DNA of 64,000 bases from Gluconobacter sp. Gdi. Its GTDB lineage: Bacteria; Pseudomonadota; Alphaproteobacteria; Acetobacterales; Acetobacteraceae. The stretch is from contig NZ_BLJQ01000002.1 of NCBI RefSeq assembly GCF_014132155.1, positions 438,845 through 502,844 on the forward strand, read 5' to 3'. Shown here piece by piece: positions 26,744-35,673 of the stretch. Below the pieces are notes generated by a model. It searched no databases. It had not been told where the DNA came from and saw only the letters and a program-made list of their open reading frames with translations. The stretch's first letter is position 1; each line of letters begins with the position of its first letter. Made by a program: the position numbers and the translations under genes.

Positions 26744-27529
26744 TCAGCTCATAGGAAATGGTGGCTGCCCGTTTGATGCGGTCACGCCCCCATCAACCGG
26801 CATGATCAATCCGGTAATGTAAGCCGCGTCCTCACTGGCCAGGAATGTGATTGCTGCGGCCATATCTTCAGGCTCTCCCAGACGCTGCAACGGAACGCGG
26901 TCTTCGACGCTTTTGACGAAAGCTGGATCTTTAAGGGCGTCCGCCGTCATGGCAGTGCGTGTGACCGACGGGCAGATGGCGTTGACGCGAACGCCATCCT
27001 TTCCGTGATCCATCGCCAGAACGCGCGTCAGGTTCACAACGCCGCCTTTGGCAACATCGTAATAGGCCGTGTTCCAGTCTCCCCTCATTCCAGAGACGGA
27101 GGCCGTGTTGACGATGTTGCCTTTGCTCTGGATCAGCAGGGGCAGAAAGGTGCGGCTGACATTCAGGGTTCCGGTCAGGGTTGTGGCACACACGGTCTGC
27201 CAGGCGTCCAGATCGCCGTCCAGAACCGTGCCGATTGTGGTGACACCGGCGTTGTTCACCAGCACATCCAGTGTGCCGAACGTCTGTTTGGTGAGGTCCA
27301 GCAGTTTCTGAACTTCGTCGGGTTTGGAAATGTCTGTCAGAGAGGCCGTAGCTTTGTTCGGGTCGAGGCTCTTCATGACCTCGTCGAGCTTTTCCTGATC
27401 CCGGTCCACAAGAATGACATGCGCGCCTTCGTCAAGGAAACGAAGGGCTGTCGCGTGACCAATACCCGATGCCGCCCCCGTCACGAGAACCTTGCGGCCA
27501 GTGAAACGTGATAGTCCCTGCGTCGCCAT
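26744..27529 (-). CDS. Short-chain dehydrogenase/reductase
   Basis: This 261-residue NAD(P)-dependent oxidoreductase of the classical SDR family has the cofactor motif TGAASGIG near residues 17-24, NNAG near 92 and the catalytic region SVSGMRGDWNTAYYDVAKGG, which holds the Ser and YxxxK. The C-terminal PVDGGVTASNGQPP is typical of the family. The substrate is unknown; polyol or keto-acid reduction would fit an acetic acid bacterium, but nothing in the sequence fixes it. Asp at VDRDQ after the second strand favours NAD over NADP. It is transcribed alone, convergent with the decayed protease. Confidence 0.88.
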   Translation of the reverse strand: MATQGLSRFTGRKVLVTGAASGIGHATALRFLDEGAHVILVDRDQEKLDEVMKSLDPNKATASLTDISKPDEVQKLLDLTKQTFGTLDVLVNNAGVTTIGTVLDGDLDAWQTVCATTLTGTLNVSRTFLPLLIQSKGNIVNTASVSGMRGDWNTAYYDVAKGGVVNLTRVLAMDHGKDGVRVNAICPSVTRTAMTADALKDPAFVKSVEDRVPLQRLGEPEDMAAAITFLASEDAAYITGLIMPVDGGVTASNGQPPFPMS

Positions 27530-27606
27530 GAATAATGTCCTTTTGTTGCTAGGACTTTAAAGTGCCGCTCGCTACAATGGTTGCCTCAAATAAAGGGCGA
27601 GCAGGC

Positions 27607-27891
27607 ATGAGTGATCTCACAATGCTGAAGAATGTTGGCAAAGCAGCACTCGCAGATTTTGCCATATTGGGGATTACCTCAACTGCGCAGCTGGCATCCT
27701 GTGAGCCGGACGATCTTTATCTGAAGCTCTGTCATCTAACGCAGCAACGCCATGATCCCTGTGTGCATGACGTGTTTGCGGCCACCATCCATCAGGCGAA
27801 AACGGGAGAAGCCCTGAACTGGTGGGCTTTCACGCCTGCTCGCAAGGAACGGATGAAAGCCGGTACGTTCTGTACGCTCCCAACTCCTTAA
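27607..27891 (+). CDS. Small helix-hairpin-helix protein (Cdd1/TfoX C-terminal-like)
   Basis: This 94-residue protein has the pattern LKNVGKAALADFAILGITSTAQLA, a helix-hairpin-helix seen in the C-terminal domain of TfoX and in Cdd1 pathogenicity-locus proteins. LYLKLCHLTQQRHDPCVHDVF follows. Members of this group may bind DNA or other proteins; the function is not established. The ATG at 27607 begins the conserved part; the frame extends 15 codons upstream but those residues look unlike the family. Its 3' end overlaps the convergent protease gene by four bases. Confidence 0.7.
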   Translation: MSDLTMLKNVGKAALADFAILGITSTAQLASCEPDDLYLKLCHLTQQRHDPCVHDVFAATIHQAKTGEALNWWAFTPARKERMKAGTFCTLPTP

Positions 27892-28787
27892 CGAACGAAA
27901 ATCTGGCTTGTGGCGTAAGAGAGCCAGATGTCGTGTTTGGCGAACCAGTCTGAGCCCAGCAGCATGTCGGCCTGATCATGAACCGGGGCGACAGTCAGAA
28001 CTGGATCAACCCACACCGTGCCCCCCATGGAAAAGCGCTTGAAGCGATGCCAGTGGTATCGGCGTTCATGCAGGTCCACACCGGCAGTGATACCGCCAGG
28101 GTCGAGCGCGAGCAGCTCATCCGTGAGACCGAGGCGATAGGCGAAGTCGGTGCTGACAATATGGGAGCGCGCACCGCTATCGAGAAGTGCTGTTCCGCGC
28201 GTCCCATCAAGCGTGAAGGTTACCATCAGGCGCCCGTCAACCTGTCGGGCCGGAACCGTATTCCACTGGCCTTTCCAAGTGGGCTGAAGCTGGCAGGACG
28301 AGCTGTTTGAGGAAACTTTCCAGAACATGAGCTTCTGATGGGGAACGTCAAATTCCAGATCATACCCATCCAGAACATCTGCCCCGAGAAGCCCCAGAAT
28401 AGGCGGATGAATCATCGGGGAACCAGGGAGAGAGCCTATGGGCATGGACCCTGCGCCCAGAGAAAGGTGGCCCAGTTGCAGATCGGCAATACGGACGTTG
28501 GCAACAAGACGAGGTGTTCCGTTGGGGCCCTGCATAACAGTGTGACGGTCAGGGTCCTGAGATAGATGAAGCGCTGCAACGCCCTGCGGTGTCATCAGGC
28601 TACCCTGTGAACCTGTGTCTACGATCATGGAGACTGCATGACCGTTGATCTGGGCTGGAATGCTCAGATATCCACCATCATCGCGCAGCGGCAAAACGGC
28701 CGCTTGTACCGTGTGGCATGGCACTGCTTCAGCCTTCCCGGTCAGAGCCATAAGAGCAGCCAGAATGCCCCATGTCAGTCTTTTCAT
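27888..28787 (-). CDS. Secreted two-domain retropepsin-like aspartic protease
   Basis: This 299-residue protein has a signal peptide (about residues 1-21) and two aspartic-protease half-domains in one chain. The first has MIVDTGSQGSLMTPQ with catalytic Asp at 57 and ILGLLGADVLDGYDLEFD near 130. The second has LLDSGARSHIVS with Asp at 203 and MLLGSDWFAKHDIWLSY near the end. Two active-site aspartates in one chain suggest a self-contained pseudo-dimeric enzyme in the periplasm. Its start overlaps the xerC stop by four bases (ATGA), so it is co-transcribed with xerC. The degraded copy at 25937 aligns with it. Confidence 0.85.
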   Translation of the reverse strand: MKRLTWGILAALMALTGKAEAVPCHTVQAAVLPLRDDGGYLSIPAQINGHAVSMIVDTGSQGSLMTPQGVAALHLSQDPDRHTVMQGPNGTPRLVANVRIADLQLGHLSLGAGSMPIGSLPGSPMIHPPILGLLGADVLDGYDLEFDVPHQKLMFWKVSSNSSSCQLQPTWKGQWNTVPARQVDGRLMVTFTLDGTRGTALLDSGARSHIVSTDFAYRLGLTDELLALDPGGITAGVDLHERRYHWHRFKRFSMGGTVWVDPVLTVAPVHDQADMLLGSDWFAKHDIWLSYATSQIFVR

Positions 28788-29734
28788 TCCTGCTCCGCCC
28801 GTGGGTGTGCCTTGCGCCAGACGTCCAGCAGGTGCTTTTCGTCTGCCAGAGTATAAGCCTGGGTGGTGGAAAGACTGGCATGGCCCATGAGTTCCTGAAT
28901 GGCACGCAGATCAGCGCCACCTTCCATCAAATGGGTCGCAAAAGAGTGGCGAAGAGCATGCGGTGTGGCAGAATCCGGCAGGCCTTCTCCCTTGCGCCAT
29001 TCGCGCATGGCCCGCTGGGCGACGCCGGGATTTAGGCGGCCTCCCCGAACACCGCAGAACAGCGGAGCGTCAGGGGCGGGAGAAGGGTGAACGCCTTTCC
29101 ATAACTCCAACGCGTCACGGACAGCCGGAAGCAGTGGAACCAGACGTTCTTTCCCCCCTTTGCCCACCACGCGCAGCATGTTCTCACCAGCGTTTGTCAG
29201 ATCCCGCACATCAAGGGCCAAGGCTTCACCAATCCGCAAGCCTGTACCGTACAGAAGCGTAAAGAGTGCTTTGTCCCGGATGGCAGCAGCGCTCGTAAAA
29301 GCATCGTCGGAAATTCCTTCCGGCGCAGCCAGGGCCTGTTCTTGCCCAAGAGGACGTGGAAGGCGCTTTTTCAGTCGTGGGGTCGCGAGGAGCCCCGGGG
29401 CAGGATTCGAGACATCATGGCGCATGGCCAGATAGCGAAAGAACGATCGCAGGGCCGAAACATGTCGTGCTCTGGAACGAGCGCGCGCATCGGCATTCGT
29501 GGCGCGACGTGTGGGTTTTTCGCTGCGGGCTGTTTCATGAGCCAGCCACGCCCGGAGATCAGCAAGGGAGAGCTTTGCCAGAGCAGTCAGATCAACCTCG
29601 CCCCCCAGATGCTGCTCAAAGAAGGAGAGGGCCATAACGATATCATGGCGGTAGGCCTCAACCGTTCGCAGGCTGGAGCGCCGTTCATGGGTCAGCCATT
29701 CGGTCCAGTCGCGTAATGCGTCATGGGCCATCAT
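28784..29734 (-). CDS. xerC: Tyrosine recombinase XerC
   Basis: XerC works with XerD at dif to resolve chromosome dimers. The 316 residues have an N-terminal SAM-like domain (LRTVEAYRHDIVMALSFF) and a catalytic domain with all tyrosine-recombinase residues: Arg 167 in GTGLRIGEAL, Lys 192 in GKGGKER, His 259 and Arg 262 in HALRHSF, His 285 in GHASLSTT and Tyr 294. The closest naming is XerC because of position next to priA and the single-domain length; XerD is less likely. The start has a second ATG directly after it. It is divergent from priA and overlaps the protease gene. Confidence 0.92.
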   Translation of the reverse strand: MMAHDALRDWTEWLTHERRSSLRTVEAYRHDIVMALSFFEQHLGGEVDLTALAKLSLADLRAWLAHETARSEKPTRRATNADARARSRARHVSALRSFFRYLAMRHDVSNPAPGLLATPRLKKRLPRPLGQEQALAAPEGISDDAFTSAAAIRDKALFTLLYGTGLRIGEALALDVRDLTNAGENMLRVVGKGGKERLVPLLPAVRDALELWKGVHPSPAPDAPLFCGVRGGRLNPGVAQRAMREWRKGEGLPDSATPHALRHSFATHLMEGGADLRAIQELMGHASLSTTQAYTLADEKHLLDVWRKAHPRAEQE

Positions 29735-29767
29735 GGCATTTCGGGCTCAGGGAGGTTAGACACAGGC

Positions 29768-32008
29768 ATGGCATCCAGCAGCCTACCCAAGCCTGACCTC
29801 TGGCGAAAGCCACCCCCCACCGGAACGCGTGTCTCGGTGCTCGTTCCGCTGCCTTTTCCGGGGCCGTTGGATTATCTGGCACCCATGACGCTTCAGCCGG
29901 GCGATCTGGTGTCAATTCCCTTGGGAAAGCGGGAGACGGTCGGATGTGTCTGGGATACGACCAGCACAGTCCCTGTTGACTTCGCGACGGCTCCGGGGCG
30001 CGAGGTTCCGTTGTCCCGTTTGCGTCCAGTTGTCGAAAAGCTGGACGTACGCCCCCTGCCGGGCAGTCTGCGGCGGTTTATTGATTGGGTTGCTGCATAT
30101 ACCCTGACGCCGCCTGGGCTTGTACTGGCGATGGCAACCCGCATTCACCTGAAGGACGCACCAAAGCCTGCGTTGGGTTGGGTCAGAACGGAACAACCGG
30201 AAGAAGGCCTGCGCATCACTCCGGCTCGTCGCTCCGTCCTCAATGCGGCTTCCAATGCGCCGATGACGACGTCTGATCTCGCGGCGGCCAGCGGTGCCAG
30301 TTCCGCCGTGATCCGAGGACTCGCGACTGCGGGGCTCCTTCGGGAAGCCGTCATCTCTGTCGCGGCTCCTTTCGCAACGCCGGACCCAACCCACGGCGCA
30401 CCGCAGCTTTCTGAAGAGCAGGCGGACGTTGCCGAGCAGCTTTGCCGTCCGGTGAAAGAGCAGCGGTTTGACGTCACTCTGCTGGAGGGGGTGACAGGAT
30501 CGGGAAAGACCGAGGTCTATTTCGAGGCCGTCGCGGCCTGTTTGGCGCAAGGGAAACAGGTTCTGGTCCTGTTGCCGGAAATTGCTTTGTCAGCTCAGTG
30601 GACGGATCGGTTTATCCGTCGTTTCGGTGCAGACCCGGCCGTCTGGCACTCCGACCTCGGAACCAAGCGTCGACGCGAGACATGGCGCGCTGTGGCAGAC
30701 GGGACGGCGCGTGTCGTTGTGGGCGCGCGATCAGCGCTCTTTCTGCCATTTGAAGATCTTGGACTCGTCGTGGTGGACGAGGAGCATGAGAGCGCCTTCA
30801 AGCAGGAAGAAGGCGTCATGTATCATGGGCGGGACATGGCTGTGGTTCGCGCCCGTCTGGCGAACGCTCCTGCCATTCTTGTGTCCGCCACGCCTTCACT
30901 GGAGACGCTGGCGAACGTGGATAGCGGCCGCTATCACCATGAGCTTCTGACTGCCCGGCATGGCGGAGCGACGATGCCGGATGTTTCTCTGGTCGATATG
31001 CGGGCTGACCCGCCAGAGCGTGGGCTCTTTTTATCCCCGGTGCTCTGCACTGCCATTGATGAGACCCTGAAGAACGAGGAGCAGGCGATGCTGTTCCTCA
31101 ACCGTCGTGGTTACGCACCGTTGACGCTCTGTCGTGCCTGCGGGCACCGGATGCAGTGCCCCAACTGCTCCACCTGGCTGGTGGAACATCGCGCGCGTGG
31201 CATCCTGACATGCCATCATTGCGGTCACACCGAGAGTATCCCGTCAGATTGTCCCCAATGCCACGCCGAACACTCTCTGGTGCCAATCGGGCCGGGAATT
31301 GAGCGCATTACGGAAGAAGCAAAGCTGCGCTTTCCTGAGGCGAAGATCCTCGTCATGTCTTCCGATACGCTGGGCTCCCCTGCGGCTACGGCGGAAGCCG
31401 TACGGAAGATCACGGACGGCGAGGTCAACCTCATCATCGGGACGCAAATCGTTGCCAAAGGCTGGCATTTCCCGAAGCTGACGCTGGTCGGTGTTGTGGA
31501 TGCGGATCTGGGGTTGGGCGGCGGCGATCTAAGGGCAGCGGAACGCACGGTTCAGCTTCTGCATCAGGTCGCGGGTCGTGCGGGTCGCGCTGAGCGTCCT
31601 GGTCGTGTCCTGCTTCAGAGCTACGTGGGTGAGCACCCTGTCATGACCGCGCTTGTCTCCAATGATTTCCAGACCTTCATGGAGCAGGAAGCCGAGCAGA
31701 GACGCCCTTCTTTCTGGCCGCCATACGGTCGGCTGGCTGCGCTGATCATCAGTGCTGCAACGACAGACGCGGCAGATGCTCTGGCAAAGGAAATAGCCTT
31801 TGCGGCACCGGAGCGAGAAGGGGTGCAGGTGTTAGGCCCAGCCCCTGCGCCTCTGGCTGTTTTACGCGGGCGGCACCGGCGCCGGTTACTGCTGCGGACC
31901 ATGCGGGGAATCGCTGTTCAGCCGATTTTGCGGGACTGGCTGAAAGACATCAGGCCCAAAGGAAGCGCCAAAATCGATATCGATATCGATCCTATCTCGT
32001 TTCTCTGA
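29768..32008 (+). CDS. priA: Primosomal replication protein N' (PriA helicase)
   Basis: PriA restarts stalled replication forks by loading the replicative helicase. The 746 residues contain an N-terminal DNA-binding domain, Walker A VTGSGKTEVYF near 241, a DEEH box near 336 and a zinc-binding region near 454-497 with the repeated Cys pairs CRACGHRMQCPNC and CHHCGHTESIPSDCPQC. The C-terminal segment WPPYGRLAALIIS near 650 is typical of PriA. The chosen ATG at 29768 lies about 12 bases after GGGAGG; an ATG 15 codons upstream gives an unlikely N-terminus that overlaps the xerC promoter. Confidence 0.95.
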   Translation: MASSSLPKPDLWRKPPPTGTRVSVLVPLPFPGPLDYLAPMTLQPGDLVSIPLGKRETVGCVWDTTSTVPVDFATAPGREVPLSRLRPVVEKLDVRPLPGSLRRFIDWVAAYTLTPPGLVLAMATRIHLKDAPKPALGWVRTEQPEEGLRITPARRSVLNAASNAPMTTSDLAAASGASSAVIRGLATAGLLREAVISVAAPFATPDPTHGAPQLSEEQADVAEQLCRPVKEQRFDVTLLEGVTGSGKTEVYFEAVAACLAQGKQVLVLLPEIALSAQWTDRFIRRFGADPAVWHSDLGTKRRRETWRAVADGTARVVVGARSALFLPFEDLGLVVVDEEHESAFKQEEGVMYHGRDMAVVRARLANAPAILVSATPSLETLANVDSGRYHHELLTARHGGATMPDVSLVDMRADPPERGLFLSPVLCTAIDETLKNEEQAMLFLNRRGYAPLTLCRACGHRMQCPNCSTWLVEHRARGILTCHHCGHTESIPSDCPQCHAEHSLVPIGPGIERITEEAKLRFPEAKILVMSSDTLGSPAATAEAVRKITDGEVNLIIGTQIVAKGWHFPKLTLVGVVDADLGLGGGDLRAAERTVQLLHQVAGRAGRAERPGRVLLQSYVGEHPVMTALVSNDFQTFMEQEAEQRRPSFWPPYGRLAALIISAATTDAADALAKEIAFAAPEREGVQVLGPAPAPLAVLRGRHRRRLLLRTMRGIAVQPILRDWLKDIRPKGSAKIDIDIDPISFL

Positions 32009-32066
32009 AACGTTGATAACGACCATCCGGGTTATGACAAAAAAAATCCGGGCCCTTGTGTTTATT

Positions 32067-32089
32067 AAGAATGACTCGCATTAGCATCG
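32067..32089. promoter_or_regulatory. Candidate Fur-box-like operator upstream of the siderophore receptor
   Basis: The stretch contains AATG-ACTCG-CATT and, on the other strand, GCTAATGCGAGTCATTCT, resembling the GATAATGATAATCATTATC Fur consensus. It lies 28-51 bases before the receptor start codon. The match is partial and no protein evidence exists. Confidence 0.4.
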
Positions 32090-32117
32090 AACCTTTACTC
32101 TTTGAGATGCGAATCAA

Positions 32118-34319
32118 ATGAGCCCTACAACAGCCAGCCTTGGTCGGAGTGTGTTTCGTTGCACTCAGCCAATGGCGTTGATGATCGTTTCCCAGTTGTT
32201 GCTGTCTTCTTCCGCCAGTGCAGGCTCGCTGGTAGAGAAACCGGAAAAGCAGAAAAGCTCTTCTGCGGCCCACGCTCGTAAAAACAGCCCTTCTTCTGCG
32301 GCCAGGCGTAGAAAGCAGGATATTGTCACGGTGGTTGGGCAGCAGCAGGCCGCTTCTGTCAGTGCCGCCAAGATGGCCATTCCGTTTTTGGAAAACCCTC
32401 AAATCATTTCTGTCGTTTCCCGCAAGCTGATGGATGAGCAGAATGTCATCCGCCTGTCGGATGCGCTGCAAAACGTGGCAGGCGTGTCACACGCGGACAG
32501 CTACGGCCTGTATGACAGTATTCGCGTGCGTGGCTTCAGCACATCCGGCATGACCTATCTCGATGGCATGAAAACCATCGACAGCCTTTCCATGAACGAG
32601 ACTGTGGGCCTGTCGCGCATGGAAGTCATCAAAGGGCCGGCTTCGGGCCTGTTTGGGCAGGGACCGCTCTCTGGCATGGTCAACATGGTCAGCAAGAGGC
32701 CGACAGACAGTAATTTTGCCAACTTCACAGCTCAGGGCGGATCTTGGTCCTATTATGAAGGGCGCGCGGATATCAACAGGAAGCTGACATCCAATGGGAT
32801 GATTACGGCCCGGGTGAATGCCGTTTACCGAAAGCAGGATTACTTCGTCCGTGCTTCGGATATGGAGACGCTTTATATCGCACCATCCATTTCAATTCGC
32901 CCGACCGATCATACCGACCTGACGCTCCTGTTCCGCTATAATCGCACGAGCGGTCACCCTTATACGGCGATCCCGGCGTATGGAACGGTTCTGCCGTCTC
33001 CCTGGGGAAAACTGCCCAGGGATTTTGCCATCAACGATGTTGAAAACCCTGCCCAGCAGCGACAGACCTATGTTCATCTGGGCTACATGTTCGATCACAA
33101 GTTCAATGAGAACATCGGCTTCCATCAAGGGTTTCGGTATCAGGTGTACCGTCAGACCTATAACAGATGGCTGTTTGCAACGACGGGGTTCTCGAACGAT
33201 CTTTCACAGGTTGGTCGGTATTACTATGGGCCGTATAATAACCACGGAACTGACGTCAGGATTGATACGAACGTTAATTTTAAATTCCATACAACACGCC
33301 TGATCTCACACTACGTTCTGGTCGGAACAGACTATGGTCAGAATGGAACCAACTCCACCACCGGCTTTGCAACCACCACAAATCTCAATCTCGCAAATCC
33401 GGTCTATGGGGATGTTCCCGACTATGCGAGCAGTGGTGTCATTTCCAAAACACGGCAGGACCAGTTCGGGGCCTATATTCAGGACCATATGAAGATCGGC
33501 CGTCAGGTTGCGGTGACATTTGGTGTGCGCTGGGATCGTGCGACCAGTGGCCGGGGCGGGAACAATCCCCCAACGACGGCTTTTAGTCCGCACGCAGGCA
33601 TTACCTGGGCCTTTACGGACTGGATGTCTGCATACTTCAACTGGTCCAAGGCGTTTCTGCCAACGACGTCTGTTGATTATCAGCAGAATATCCTGCCGCC
33701 ACAGAGAGGAACGGATTACGAGGTTGGCCTCAAAGCGCAGACGCGAAACGGTGTGCTGACAGGGATGGCCACCCTTTTCGATCTGGCGCGGACAAATGTC
33801 GCGACAACAGATCCACTTCATCCGCTTTACTCAATTGCTCAGGGTGAGCAGACGAGCAAAGGGTTTGAACTGGAAGGCAATCTCAGAATTCTCCCAACCT
33901 GGACTGCCAATATTGCGTATACTTATCTCGATACCAAAATCACCAAAGACAACCAGCTCCTGCCCAATGGCGGAACTCTGTGGCTTGCGGGTGTGCCGCA
34001 CCATATTTTCAATGTCTGGACAAAGTATTCTATCCCGTCAGGGATGCTGAAGGGGCTTGGTATTGGGGCGGGTGTGCACTTTGAGGGGGCCAGCCCAGCC
34101 GATAATTACACGCCACGCGATCCCATCTATGGCCTGACGTACAAAACGTCTGCCTATGCTCTGGTCAATCTGGCTGCGTATTATGAAAGAGGGTCCTGGA
34201 GCGCACAGGTCAACGTGCAGAATGCAGCCGACAAGCGATATTTCCCGTCAGCTTCTTTAAGCCGAACGGTTGTTGGAGCCCCACGAACGATTATGGGTGG
34301 TCTGACAAAGCGATTCTGA
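32118..34319 (+). CDS. TonB-dependent siderophore receptor
   Basis: This 733-residue receptor resembles FhuE/FoxA-type ferric-siderophore receptors. It has a signal peptide, a Ser/Ala/Lys-rich linker and a TonB-box-like DIVTVVG near 68-74. The plug contains YDSIRVRGFSTSGMTYLDGMKTID and EVIKGPASGLFGQGPLSGMVNMVSKRP, a highly typical siderophore-receptor motif. The barrel ends in GGLTKRF with a terminal Phe. The start has no strong ribosome site, so a slightly different start is possible. A putative Fur-box-like element lies just upstream, which fits iron control. Confidence 0.9.
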   Translation: MSPTTASLGRSVFRCTQPMALMIVSQLLLSSSASAGSLVEKPEKQKSSSAAHARKNSPSSAARRRKQDIVTVVGQQQAASVSAAKMAIPFLENPQIISVVSRKLMDEQNVIRLSDALQNVAGVSHADSYGLYDSIRVRGFSTSGMTYLDGMKTIDSLSMNETVGLSRMEVIKGPASGLFGQGPLSGMVNMVSKRPTDSNFANFTAQGGSWSYYEGRADINRKLTSNGMITARVNAVYRKQDYFVRASDMETLYIAPSISIRPTDHTDLTLLFRYNRTSGHPYTAIPAYGTVLPSPWGKLPRDFAINDVENPAQQRQTYVHLGYMFDHKFNENIGFHQGFRYQVYRQTYNRWLFATTGFSNDLSQVGRYYYGPYNNHGTDVRIDTNVNFKFHTTRLISHYVLVGTDYGQNGTNSTTGFATTTNLNLANPVYGDVPDYASSGVISKTRQDQFGAYIQDHMKIGRQVAVTFGVRWDRATSGRGGNNPPTTAFSPHAGITWAFTDWMSAYFNWSKAFLPTTSVDYQQNILPPQRGTDYEVGLKAQTRNGVLTGMATLFDLARTNVATTDPLHPLYSIAQGEQTSKGFELEGNLRILPTWTANIAYTYLDTKITKDNQLLPNGGTLWLAGVPHHIFNVWTKYSIPSGMLKGLGIGAGVHFEGASPADNYTPRDPIYGLTYKTSAYALVNLAAYYERGSWSAQVNVQNAADKRYFPSASLSRTVVGAPRTIMGGLTKRF

Positions 34320-34326
34320 AGAGGGT

Positions 34327-34360
34327 TCTGGCCAGAGATCCGGGTTAGAGTCTGGCCAGA
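34327..34360. repeat. Two copies of a 10-bp palindrome between convergent genes
   Basis: TCTGGCCAGA occurs at 34327-34336 and again at 34351-34360. Each copy is self-complementary and the two can pair with each other to form a hairpin. There is no T run, so it is at best a weak terminator for the receptor gene and the small gene on the other strand. Confidence 0.45.
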
Positions 34361-34367
34361 GGAATGG

Positions 34368-34598
34368 TCAGCCTTTCCGGTTACGGAAGAACTGGATGGT
34401 TGCTGCCACGACGGAAATAACGGCGAGTGCCTGCTGAAAATAGGGGCGGAAACGCTTGGGGCCGATTGTGGCCATGCCGGTCATGACAGCCAGGCTGATT
34501 TCGCGGGCGCGGCCAGCATGTTTGCAGCAGGCTTTGACTTTGCTGCAGCAACCCTGTTTTGCGGGAGCCTGATCGGTGGGAACTGTTTTGGTTTTCAT
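34368..34598 (-). CDS. Small Cys-rich single-helix protein of unknown function
   Basis: This 76-residue protein starts from an ATG with a near-perfect AGGAGG ribosome site 7 bases upstream, which supports it as a real gene. It carries two adjacent-cysteine pairs, CC at 17-18 and 24-25, in a Lys-rich N-terminal region. One hydrophobic helix follows near residues 57-70 (ALAVISVVAATIQFF), with a positively charged tail. The CC pairs could bind a metal such as copper, zinc or iron or form a redox site. I do not recognise the family. It is convergent with the siderophore receptor. Confidence 0.65.
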   Translation of the reverse strand: MKTKTVPTDQAPAKQGCCSKVKACCKHAGRAREISLAVMTGMATIGPKRFRPYFQQALAVISVVAATIQFFRNRKG

Positions 34599-34662
34599 GA
34601 AGGTCCTCCTGAATAGAGTGAATCAGGGAATGAACGCTGACGAATACAAGAGGTTGTGTTCG

Positions 34663-35325
34663 TCAGTCTTCCTGTCCGTCTTTCTCTGTCTGAAGGATTT
34701 TGAGTTGCTTGTCTGCATCAGGAGCATGCGGATCAAGCTGCATCATCTGTTTGTAAGCACGAAGGGCAGCGTCTGGCTCGTGCCTTTCCCGCTCTGCATC
34801 CGCCAGCATTCCCCACGCCGTTGCGTCACCAGGGTCTGCCTGAATGGCCACGCCCAGATCGGAAATCGCGCCATTGTTGTCGCCCGCGGCAAGGCGCACG
34901 GCAGCACGATGACGGCGGAGAATGGATTGGTCAGGCTGGATGGTGATGGCAGAGGTGAGGTCGTCTTCTGCAGTCTGGAAGTCGTGCTTGCCCAATGCAT
35001 TCTGCGAATCGGATAGAAGCATCCGTACAGCGCCTGTCAGGCTACGACTGCGCAGGCTTTCGGCCTGATCAGCAAGCTGACGTGCAATTTTTTCATTTCC
35101 AGCGAGAGCGAGAGCCTTTTCCGCCTCAGCAAGACGTTCCTGAACGGTCTTGTGGTGTGGATGTGCCTTGCTGGAATCGTTTTTTGCAGGGGAAGGAGCG
35201 CTGGCCGGTCCGGACGTTTGGGACGGGGCAGGGGTCGGCGGTGTGGCAGAGGAAATGGCCGGTGCACAAAGCAGAACGGCGCCAGCCATCAGCCAGCGCC
35301 GTCTGTTTGATATCCGGCGAATCAA
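34663..35325 (-). CDS. TPR-repeat periplasmic protein
   Basis: This 220-residue protein begins with a signal peptide (MIRRISNRRRWLMAGAVLLCA, cleaved near residue 26) and a Pro/Ser/Ala-rich linker. The rest is tetratricopeptide-type helical repeats, such as LGKHDFQTAEDDLTSAITIQPD and GMLADAERERHEPDAALRAYKQMMQLDP. TPR domains mediate protein contacts; the partner is unknown. I use a TTG start because AGGG lies 8 bases upstream inside the end of rpmJ. An ATG at 35289 is the alternative and still gives a signal peptide. It follows rpmJ after 5 bases and is probably co-transcribed. Confidence 0.7.
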   Translation of the reverse strand: MIRRISNRRRWLMAGAVLLCAPAISSATPPTPAPSQTSGPASAPSPAKNDSSKAHPHHKTVQERLAEAEKALALAGNEKIARQLADQAESLRSRSLTGAVRMLLSDSQNALGKHDFQTAEDDLTSAITIQPDQSILRRHRAAVRLAAGDNNGAISDLGVAIQADPGDATAWGMLADAERERHEPDAALRAYKQMMQLDPHAPDADKQLKILQTEKDGQED

Positions 35326-35330
35326 AGCAA

Positions 35331-35456
35331 TTAGCCCTGACGTGCCTTCATGCGCGGGTTCTTCTTGTTGATGATGTAAACGCGTCCACGACGGCGGACA
35401 ACGCGGCAGTCCTTGTCGCGGACCTTTGCGGACTTCAGGCTGTTGCGGATCTTCAT
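35331..35456 (-). CDS. rpmJ: Ribosomal protein bL36 (zinc-free type)
   Basis: The minus strand encodes a 41-residue protein beginning [20 protein letters not shown] and ending NPRMKARQG, a clear bL36. Only one cysteine is present, so this is the zinc-independent (C-minus) form found in alphaproteobacteria. It sits upstream of the TPR gene, with 5 bases between the rpmJ stop and the TTG start of that gene. It was recognised by direct translation because of its short length. Confidence 0.95.
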   Translation of the reverse strand: MKIRNSLKSAKVRDKDCRVVRRRGRVYIINKKNPRMKARQG

Positions 35457-35673
35457 GATGTTTCCAGGCTCTCGACTGTATGGCCCACAATGGACCGGAT
35501 AGCGGGCCGGAACGCCCGCAAAAGGATGGCCTCGCTTAACGACCGTCCTTTAAGGAGTCAAGGTCAACAGCGTTCTGGAGCGCGGAAAAGCTGCCAGAAT
35601 GCGTTCTGCAACGGTGTGTGACTATCATGCCATGAGGCTTGTCCGGAGATTATTTTCCCCTAATCATGCCGTC

